Shown: positions 57,479 to 64,000 of the stretch, piece after piece | Numbering within the stretch: the stretch's first letter is position 1 | Layout: each line of letters begins with the position of its first letter | Origin: Candidatus Woesearchaeota archaeon | GTDB taxonomy: Archaea > Nanobdellota > Nanobdellia > Woesearchaeales > ARS49 | Length of the DNA stretch: 64,000 bases | Reading direction: 5' to 3' | Assembly: GCA_016188265.1 (NCBI GenBank) | Contig: JACPID010000003.1 | Span: 17,070-81,069, forward strand | Program-made: the position numbers and the translations under genes | The notes under the pieces: model-generated | The model's database searches: none | Told to the model about the DNA's origin: nothing | What the model saw: the letters and a program-made list of their open reading frames with translations, nothing else

Positions 57479-57938
57479 AAAGTCACAAACAGAGCTAATT
57501 GGCATTGCAATTATTGTTTTACTAGCAATAATGCTTTTTTTATTTGCGATAGCTTTTTTTTCAGAAATTAAAAAATCACCATACAAGCCAATTGAAGACC
57601 GTAAAATTATAAATTCATTTCTTGCTTCAAGTGTTCAGTCAACAACAATGTGCCAACAATACCCGCTTAAGCAATTAATAGAAGATTGCACTCTGGGAGC
57701 AATACTTTCCTGTCCTGAAAACTCGTGCGATTATATTAAAAGCTATTTTGATGCTTCACTGCAACATTTCTTTGAAGGAAGACAATACTATTTCAGCATT
57801 ACTGAAATGAAAGATGTGCCTATTGAAATTTCAAATACACCTCAAAACAAACCATGCACTGGAGAAAAAGAAGCTAAAAATTACCCAATCTACATACGAG
57901 GATTTCCTATAACAATTTATTTAGAACTTTGCAGATAG
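57465..57938 (+). CDS. Membrane-anchored pilin-like protein
   Basis: MKRNKKSQTELIGIAIIVLLAIMLFLFAIAFFSEIKKS. Confidence 0.65.
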   Translation: MKRNKKSQTELIGIAIIVLLAIMLFLFAIAFFSEIKKSPYKPIEDRKIINSFLASSVQSTTMCQQYPLKQLIEDCTLGAILSCPENSCDYIKSYFDASLQHFFEGRQYYFSITEMKDVPIEISNTPQNKPCTGEKEAKNYPIYIRGFPITIYLELCR

Positions 57939-57981
57939 ATCTATTTACAAACTAAAATTAGCAATATTAGGCGAAATTATG

Positions 57982-58368
57982 CTAATAGGTTTCAACTTGA
58001 ATTCCATTGATTCTTTTAAAATGTTCAATATTTCTAGTTACTATTGTATTAATATTATTGCTTAAGGTAATTCCCGCAGTCATGCAGTCGCAATCAGATA
58101 TTATTGCACCTTTTTTAACAAGTTGCGCAGATATATCAGCAGACTTTATTATTGCACGATTGTCTAAAGAAAGAAGCCTCATATCATCAAATGTGTGAAT
58201 TACTTCTCTAAATCTTTCATCAGAAATTTTTCTTATAAAGAGCCCTCTTATAACTTCATACATGTTTATTTGTGTAGTTAATAATAAGTCTTTTGAATTA
58301 AGTATCTTAAGAGTTTCTTTTTCACCTCGCAATACATCAATTAGAAAAGTTGTATCTAATACTTTCAT
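57982..58368 (-). CDS. VapC-type PIN-domain toxin
   Basis: MKVLDTTFLIDVLRGE, acidic PIN residues, ISDCDCMTAGI. Confidence 0.88.
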   Translation of the reverse strand: MKVLDTTFLIDVLRGEKETLKILNSKDLLLTTQINMYEVIRGLFIRKISDERFREVIHTFDDMRLLSLDNRAIIKSADISAQLVKKGAIISDCDCMTAGITLSNNINTIVTRNIEHFKRINGIQVETY

Positions 58369-58604
58369 AACATCCTCTTTTTAATCGCCTTTATGTTTTC
58401 TTGTCTTATCTTTTTAAGATCTTTTAACATATCATCTCCCTCTTTATGAGTTAATATTCCGAATAAATCTTTTATATTTCTAGAAGATTTCTTAGAAAAC
58501 ACTCTTATTATTTCTTTAGAAAAACTTTCGCTTTTTAATTTATTTTCTAAAAGCAAATTATATGCATTTTCAACAATAGTTAATGTTTTGGTTGTCATAA
58601 ACAT
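58365..58604 (-). CDS. VapB-like antitoxin
   Basis: 79-aa ORF overlapping vapC by 4 nt; ATG 58598 (MTTKTLTIVENAYNLLLENK) may be the true start. Confidence 0.75.
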   Translation of the reverse strand: MFMTTKTLTIVENAYNLLLENKLKSESFSKEIIRVFSKKSSRNIKDLFGILTHKEGDDMLKDLKKIRQENIKAIKKRML

Positions 58605-58622
58605 ACGTGTACACGTACGTGT
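58604..58622. promoter_or_regulatory. Two overlapping perfect palindromes upstream of vapBC
   Basis: tacgtgtacacgta (58604-58617) and acacgtacgtgt (58611-58622), adjacent to minus-strand TATA-like ttttatata. Confidence 0.7.
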
Positions 58623-58695
58623 ATATAAAATTTACGCTTTAAAAAGCTAATAATATACAATTAGACCTTTAAAACTTTCTTTATTATACTGTTTA

Positions 58696-60492
58696 ATGAC
58701 AAAACAAAAATTGATTAACTCTTTAGTCTTATCAAGCTGCATCTCGTTTACAGCATTTGCAGGTCATGCCTTATACTATAAAAAAATGCCAATGCAAAGA
58801 TTTTTTATAGATCCATTACAATGCGCATATGCTTGTTTGCTGGCATCAACTGCAATTCCAGCATTAATCCTTTCCAAAATCTCAAAAAAACATTCTTCCA
58901 AAAGCGTTGTTGAAAATCCTGAGCTTTCAGCTGGAATCTTTTATAATACTGCAATTGCAACCTCTTTAATGTTTTATTCTCAATTTCCACGTGAATTAAT
59001 GCATATAAAACACGCAATTATTCCTTTCACAGCAGGCTCAGGCATTTATACTTATTTTTTTCTTAAAAACTTATCAAAATTTAATCAGCCTTATATTAAA
59101 AATTTTATAAACGGACTTTCTTTTGCTTTGAAAATCAATAAAGCCTCAAAACAAAAAAATACATCTACGCTTGAAAAACTTATTCAAGAAGAAGCCAATA
59201 GAATATATAGAGATCCTTCGCATTATTATTCTCAAATTGCTTCTACTGAAATGCAAAAAAATAATCCTGATATTGAAAAAGTTATTGCATATGAAAAAAA
59301 ATCATTGAATCAAAAAAAATGCAGTTTGCTTGATAAAATTGTAAACTATCCTCTGACATTATTTATTGAATCAAAATTATTCCCAAAATACAGAGGGCAT
59401 CATCTTGGCAAAGCGCTTTATGCATACAAGTATAATGATGAAAAAACCTTTATACAAGAATATCACTCTTTTATTAATCAAGAACAATCCATTGCTTCCA
59501 AAGCAGCTTATGTTTTTGCTATTGAAGCATTTCTTGAAAAAAAAACATCTAATAATTTAGAGCAAGAAAAAAACATTGCTTGGAAATCACTTATTGGCTC
59601 AATAGTAAAAGAAAAACAATTTTTTGAATCAATTGACAATAGAAAAGTTTACACAGTTTCAATTCATAATTTTCTACGCACAATGCTTATTTTACGTGAA
59701 GGCCCTAAAGAATTTTTGGAGCAGGAGATGAAAAACATATCCAGCATAAAAAATGCCCTAACAGCTAACTGCAGTGTTGTTGAGCCAATTCACATTAGTG
59801 AACATAATGGTTCTTATTATCTTGTTGAAAAATTTGCTCCTGGCAATAGATTAACAGAAAATCTTTCAAGAAGCGCACTTCAAAAATCAATTACTTGCAC
59901 AAAATTAATTCATAATGCCTTTGAAAGAAAAACTGAAAAAGAATGCATGAAACGCGCTACAGAAAAACTCAGAAAAATAGAACTGCCAGATGATATCAAA
60001 AACTTGTTTGCTTCTTCTATGAGTATTCTTTTTGATTATGCAAGCAATTATGCTGTTTTTGACTGCGATGCTCATGCAGATAACTTTTTTGTTCAAAAAA
60101 CTAAGCAAGGCCTACGTATTATAGCTCTTGACAAGCCGTCAAGAGGATATGTTTTGCCTGAAGAAGACATCACAAAGCTTGTGAATGGCCACTCATTTTA
60201 TAAACAATTAGAACAAGGATGGAATCAAAAAAAAGAAGACATATGCAATAATTATGATGCAGATAAAAAGTTCTTTTATTCCTGCGCATCACTTACACCT
60301 TACAAAGCTTTATCCTACGCAGCTTACAGCATTAAATTTCCTATAAAATTAAACAATGCACTATCTTTTCTAAAAAACGCTATTTTTGATATTAATATGC
60401 TAATTGAAGAAACAAAACCTAATAAAAAAAATTATTCTTTATACAAAATTATTCTCAAAGCTCTCAGCCAAACTCAAAGTATCATCGCATAA
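58696..60492 (+). CDS. Membrane-anchored protein with atypical kinase/phosphotransferase-like domain
   Basis: N-terminal TM segments; VFDCDAHADNFFVQKTKQGLRIIALDKPSRG resembles the HxDxxxxN / D-containing catalytic loops of APH-type kinases. Confidence 0.55.
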   Translation: MTKQKLINSLVLSSCISFTAFAGHALYYKKMPMQRFFIDPLQCAYACLLASTAIPALILSKISKKHSSKSVVENPELSAGIFYNTAIATSLMFYSQFPRELMHIKHAIIPFTAGSGIYTYFFLKNLSKFNQPYIKNFINGLSFALKINKASKQKNTSTLEKLIQEEANRIYRDPSHYYSQIASTEMQKNNPDIEKVIAYEKKSLNQKKCSLLDKIVNYPLTLFIESKLFPKYRGHHLGKALYAYKYNDEKTFIQEYHSFINQEQSIASKAAYVFAIEAFLEKKTSNNLEQEKNIAWKSLIGSIVKEKQFFESIDNRKVYTVSIHNFLRTMLILREGPKEFLEQEMKNISSIKNALTANCSVVEPIHISEHNGSYYLVEKFAPGNRLTENLSRSALQKSITCTKLIHNAFERKTEKECMKRATEKLRKIELPDDIKNLFASSMSILFDYASNYAVFDCDAHADNFFVQKTKQGLRIIALDKPSRGYVLPEEDITKLVNGHSFYKQLEQGWNQKKEDICNNYDADKKFFYSCASLTPYKALSYAAYSIKFPIKLNNALSFLKNAIFDINMLIEETKPNKKNYSLYKIILKALSQTQSIIA

Positions 60493-61352
60493 TAAGGGCC
60501 AAGTATGTCATGAGTTCTTTGTATTATATTTAGAATATAATGCGCGAATTTTGGATTTTTTTCAAGCAATTCTTTTGCTTGTTTTTCCAAATTTCTTTTT
60601 TTCTTAGTAAACATTACGCCTTTTTCTTCACTAAATGAAGCAAATATTTCATGAAAAAGCTTGAACAAAGCATTAGTTTCTTCAATAATTACTTGTACTT
60701 TTTTACTATTATTTGCCAAAGCACTGCCTAAACAAACATATTCATCAGCTATTTTCTCAGCTTCCCAAATAATACAGTATAATAACTGCTGATTTGAATC
60801 CTTTGAAAACTGATTATTAATAGTTCTTTTACACACATTTGTAAGCTTATCTGTTAATTCTTCAAGTGATTTGAGCTCATTTAATAATTTTTCATCAAAT
60901 TTCCTGCTTAATAATGCAACAATAACTCCCATTTCTTGAATAATAAAAAAAACTCTTCTCAAAATAATATCAACTGTTTCTTCTAAAGGCTGCGCAATAT
61001 TTTTTATAGTGCAAGTAGTAAGCCCTCTATTGAGAATCTCAAAACCTAAAAGCGTTTTTGTCTTTTCTTGAATAGCTTGAATAAGCTCTGGCTTAGAAAC
61101 TGAAGCCTCAATAAGATCAATTCCTTTTTTGTATGCAGCGCTTATTCTTCTTTTAACAAATTCTTCATTACCCTCTAGATGAAGCTTCAGTATTTTATTT
61201 ACATCGCTGCTTTCTGAGGTTATAACTACTTTTTTGCCTGATATTTCAAGATTTAATTCATCACCTTTTTTTATGCCTTGCTTTTTAATCCAAAAACTTG
61301 GCAGGCTTACAACATGCGTTTTCCCAGCTAACTGAATAACCTTCCTCCTCAT
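60474..61352 (-). CDS. AbrB-domain + PhoU-domain regulator (paralog of 17034-17939)
   Basis: MRRKVIQLAGKTHVVSLPSFWIKKQGIKKGDELNLEISGKKVVIT then PhoU-like helices. Confidence 0.8.
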   Translation of the reverse strand: MRRKVIQLAGKTHVVSLPSFWIKKQGIKKGDELNLEISGKKVVITSESSDVNKILKLHLEGNEEFVKRRISAAYKKGIDLIEASVSKPELIQAIQEKTKTLLGFEILNRGLTTCTIKNIAQPLEETVDIILRRVFFIIQEMGVIVALLSRKFDEKLLNELKSLEELTDKLTNVCKRTINNQFSKDSNQQLLYCIIWEAEKIADEYVCLGSALANNSKKVQVIIEETNALFKLFHEIFASFSEEKGVMFTKKKRNLEKQAKELLEKNPKFAHYILNIIQRTHDILGPYYAMIL

Positions 61353-61393
61353 AAGCTTAAGCTCAAAAAAAAGCTATTTTAAATTTTATGAAG

Positions 61394-61419
61394 TTATATA
61401 ATTATAAGCAATTATATAA
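61394..61419. promoter_or_regulatory. Palindrome TTATATAATT-N6-AATTATATAA between divergent PhoU-like and Lrp-like genes
   Basis: 10-bp perfect inverted repeat with 6-nt spacer. Confidence 0.5.
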
Positions 61420-61489
61420 TGTTTAAGCACAAAATATATACCTTCAAAGCTTCAACTATTCCTTTATCATTTGTTGGAGGTCAAGATAT

Positions 61490-61963
61490 ATGGATAAAAA
61501 GGATATGACAATTTTATCTTGTTTAAGACAGGATGGAAGAATGTCTTTAACAGAGCTTTCAAAAAGTACTGGAATTCCAGTATCAACAGCACACGATAGG
61601 CTTAAACACACACAAGGTTTTTTATTTCAAAAATACACTATTGTACTAAACTATAGCAATATTGGTTTTTCAACAAGAGCAATTATTTTTGTTAAATCAA
61701 CAAGCATCAAACGAGATGATCTTAAAGATTTTCTTTCTAAACACCCGCATATAAATTCACTTTATAGTGTTAATAATGACTTTGATTACTGTTTTGAATG
61801 CATTTTCAAAGATATTGGTGAAATGGAATTTTTTATTCAAGCAATCAGCGATAAATTTCAAATTAAAAAAAAAGAAATCCATTACATCTTAAAAGAACAT
61901 TCAAGAGAAAAATTCTTTTCTGACTTTGAAACAGCAAAAATGATGGCAGAAGGGAATTTATGA
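61490..61963 (+). CDS. Lrp/AsnC-family transcription regulator
   Basis: MTILSCLRQDGRMSLTELSKSTGIPVSTAHDRLKHT HTH plus ligand-binding-like domain; ribosome-binding site ggaggt upstream. Confidence 0.85.
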   Translation: MDKKDMTILSCLRQDGRMSLTELSKSTGIPVSTAHDRLKHTQGFLFQKYTIVLNYSNIGFSTRAIIFVKSTSIKRDDLKDFLSKHPHINSLYSVNNDFDYCFECIFKDIGEMEFFIQAISDKFQIKKKEIHYILKEHSREKFFSDFETAKMMAEGNL

Positions 61964-62051
61964 TGATAGAAGTGCAAAAACAATCTTGTACATAACCGAA
62001 AGATTTAAATATTTCCACTATTTTGGAATGATTATTCCTTTTTAATGGAAA

Positions 62052-62669
62052 ATGCTGACGAAAGAATACACATTATTAGAACTGTTTGTAAAAGAGCCTT
62101 GGAAAAAACTAACTTTCAAACAAGTTAAAACACTGTCTAAGCAAAAATCAGACAATTATGTACACACTAGACTAAAGAAATTGGTTAAAGAAGAAATTCT
62201 CAAGGAAGAAAGAGTAGGAAACAACATACTCTACAAAGTGAATAATAACGTAAATTCATTAAATATGCTCGGTTTCGTAGCAGAATTTATAGCTTTAAAA
62301 GATAAACACATTCCTAGAAAAAATATTGAAAAAATCGCCAATAAAATCAAAACACCATACTTTACATTAATAATCACTGGAAGTTATGCTAAGAAACAGC
62401 ATAAACAAACATCTGACTTAGATATAGTAATCATTTGTGACTATAAACAAAATCCTGACCAAATACTATCACAAATTAAAACTGAAGCAGAAATGATGAT
62501 TCCTGAAATTCATCCACATGTATTCACACAAGCACAATTTTATGAAATGCTAACAAACAAAGAAGAAAATTATGGCAAAGAGACAGCAAGACACAACCTA
62601 ATAATAACCGGAGCAAAACAATATCTCTCAATCATGATGGAGGCGATAAATCATGGATTCGATGGCTAA
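62052..62669 (+). CDS. wHTH + MNT-type nucleotidyltransferase (antitoxin)
   Basis: LIITGSYAKKQHKQTSDLDIVII with N-terminal winged helix; overlaps HEPN gene. Confidence 0.82.
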   Translation: MLTKEYTLLELFVKEPWKKLTFKQVKTLSKQKSDNYVHTRLKKLVKEEILKEERVGNNILYKVNNNVNSLNMLGFVAEFIALKDKHIPRKNIEKIANKIKTPYFTLIITGSYAKKQHKQTSDLDIVIICDYKQNPDQILSQIKTEAEMMIPEIHPHVFTQAQFYEMLTNKEENYGKETARHNLIITGAKQYLSIMMEAINHGFDG

Positions 62670-63129
62670 AATATATCTACAAAGAGCCTTGAATGAAATA
62701 AGTGCTGCAAAAATATTATTTGAAGTGTCAAATGATTTGAAGAAAAAACAATTATTTCAACTTGAAGAAGAAACAACCTTCTACAGCTCAGTAATTTCAC
62801 ACGCATACTATTCAATATTCTATTCAGCAAAAGCAATATTATTAACTAAAGGAATTAAAACAAGCACCCCTGAGATCCACAAACAAACATTTGAAGCATT
62901 CAAAAAAGAATTTATTGATAATGGATTTCTAGACGTAGAACTACTAAACATTTACAAGAAAATGATAATAAGAGCAGATGAATTATTGCAAATCTTTAGA
63001 GATGAAAAATGGAAAAGAGGACACTACACATATCAAACTATTCCGCAAGCTAATCAAAAACCTTCTGAAGACTCTATACAAAATGCCATATTCTTTGTAA
63101 AACACATAAAGGCAATTGTTGAAAAATAA
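62653..63129 (+). CDS. HEPN-domain protein (putative toxin)
   Basis: AKIYLQRALNEISAAKILFEV...SVISHAYYSIFYSAKAILLTKG. Confidence 0.82.
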   Translation: MDSMAKIYLQRALNEISAAKILFEVSNDLKKKQLFQLEEETTFYSSVISHAYYSIFYSAKAILLTKGIKTSTPEIHKQTFEAFKKEFIDNGFLDVELLNIYKKMIIRADELLQIFRDEKWKRGHYTYQTIPQANQKPSEDSIQNAIFFVKHIKAIVEK

Positions 63130-63156
63130 AATAACATTTAGTAATTCTTTCTTTTT

Positions 63157-63201
63157 TAGTACGCACCATAAAAAGTGTCCTACAAATTATGGCGCGCACT
63201 A
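63157..63201 (+). repeat. Paired-hairpin repeat, copy 3 (second hairpin only)
   Basis: tagtacgcaccata/tatggcgcgcacta with loop aaaagtgtcctacaaat; two A-C mismatches on the + strand. Confidence 0.8.
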
Positions 63202-63233
63202 AAATAACATCTGTGAGTTTTCTCTTAGAGTAA

Positions 63234-63321
63234 TGCCAGACATAAATAATTATACAAAATAGTTATGTCTGGCAGACTTAGTAACTGACAAGAATTGTAC
63301 AAATAATATGTCAGTTACTAA
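63234..63321 (+). ncRNA. Paired-hairpin element upstream of pilin-like genes (AATT-loop type)
   Basis: Stem A tgccagacataa/ttatgtctggca, loop ataattatacaaaatag; 3-nt spacer; stem B ttagtaactgaca/tgtcagttactaa, loop agaattgtacaaataata. Confidence 0.7.
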
Positions 63322-63378
63322 ACATAGAAATATTTATATAACAAAACCAGTTATTAGTATTGAAAGAGAGGTGTTATT

Positions 63379-63681
63379 ATGATGAAGAAAGGACAGCTCA
63401 CAGTTAATACAATAATAGTAGCTGCACTAGCAGTAACTGTTTTAATAGTACTTTTTGCAATATTTACTGGAAGAATAAGAGTGCTTCCTGAAGAAACAGC
63501 AAAAACAGAAGCTAAAGTAAGAGCAGCTACTTGCAGTGCACAAAATGGATATTGTGTTTCATCTGAAGAAGAATGTCCTGAAGAAGGTTATGAACGAAAA
63601 AGTGCTCCACTGCAAGGCTGGTTGGATTGTCCTAATGCTAAAACAGACTTGTGTTGCAGACCTACACCTGTTGAGGAATAA
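63379..63681 (+). CDS. Pilin-like Cys-rich small protein
   Basis: MMKKGQLTVNTIIVAALAVTVLIVLFAIFTGRIRV class III-signal-like start; Cys-rich C-terminus. Confidence 0.7.
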   Translation: MMKKGQLTVNTIIVAALAVTVLIVLFAIFTGRIRVLPEETAKTEAKVRAATCSAQNGYCVSSEEECPEEGYERKSAPLQGWLDCPNAKTDLCCRPTPVEE

Positions 63682-63703
63682 TTTTTAATTATTTTTTTTT
63701 AAC

Positions 63704-64000
63704 ATGAGAAAAGGAGTTATTTCAATTGAAGTACTTATTGTTGTTGTTTTAGCTATTATTGTGCTTATTGTACTTGGAGGTTATTTTGTTCAAAAGTTCA
63801 GAGCAACAACTGAACAAGCAGAAAAACCTATTGAAAGCATTGAAAAACAAACATGTGCTTATTATAATGGTGGTTGCTATAATTCTTGTGATCCTTCACA
63901 ACAGCTTAAAGTTCCAAGACCATCTTCTGGCAGGTGGATAGATTGTGGTTTAAAAGAATGTTGCGTTTCACTTGAAAAATTAAAAATTCCCAAAACTGAA
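63704..64000 (+). CDS. Pilin-like Cys-rich protein, 3'-truncated by the window edge
   Basis: Open frame from ATG 63704 to the window end: MRKGVISIEVLIVVVLAIIVLIVLGGYFVQKF...CAYYNGGCYNSCDPSQQ...RWIDCGLKECC; absent from the ORF track, which lists a shadow ORF instead. Confidence 0.75.
   Translation, partial: MRKGVISIEVLIVVVLAIIVLIVLGGYFVQKFRATTEQAEKPIESIEKQTCAYYNGGCYNSCDPSQQLKVPRPSSGRWIDCGLKECCVSLEKLKIPKTE

Noticed and set aside
16943-63201. Repeats at 16943, 32070 and 63157 as CRISPR units
   Set aside because: Copies are 15-31 kb apart, not regularly spaced, with no spacers and no cas genes in the window.
1-64000. Transposase, integrase or phage structural genes
   Set aside because: No recognisable transposase, integrase, capsid or terminase motifs were seen in any major ORF.

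Overview
AT-rich archaeal chromosome segment, most likely from a DPANN lineage (Woesearchaeota-like; inferred from gene content, not tested). It is densely coding. Housekeeping and information genes include gatC-gatA-gatB-aspS, asnS, gatE/gatD, truD, adk, Rpp30, a TtuA/Ncs6-type thiolase, an Era-like GTPase/DUF2073-like/Zn-ribbon trio, a YchF-type GTPase and CDC48 with an in-frame LAGLIDADG intein. Two tRNA genes carry introns with readable bulge-helix-bulge (BHB) motifs: tRNA-Thr(TGT), and tRNA-Arg(CCT) with a T-loop intron at 59/60. Accessory content includes two RelE-type TA modules, VapBC, MNT/HEPN, an HTH + nucleotidyltransferase pair, two GGDEF proteins with intact GGEEF motifs, and a seven-gene surface/pilin-like operon (46.6-57.9 kb) with more pilin-like genes at the right edge. 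The most unusual signals are: (1) paired-hairpin intergenic elements (12-14 bp stems, mostly 16-18 nt loops, 2-3 nt spacers), some with complementary kissing loops, plus a subfamily with shared loop sequence upstream of surface loci; (2) a herA-GGDEF-(unknown)-mre11 gene order that puts a putative diguanylate cyclase where repair genes would be expected; (3) a 49-bp near-identical out-of-frame fragment of asnS forming the 3' end of aspS at the edge of a TA cassette; (4) a DHH / GAF-GGDEF / membrane protein string. All calls come from reading the sequence; no database search was run.
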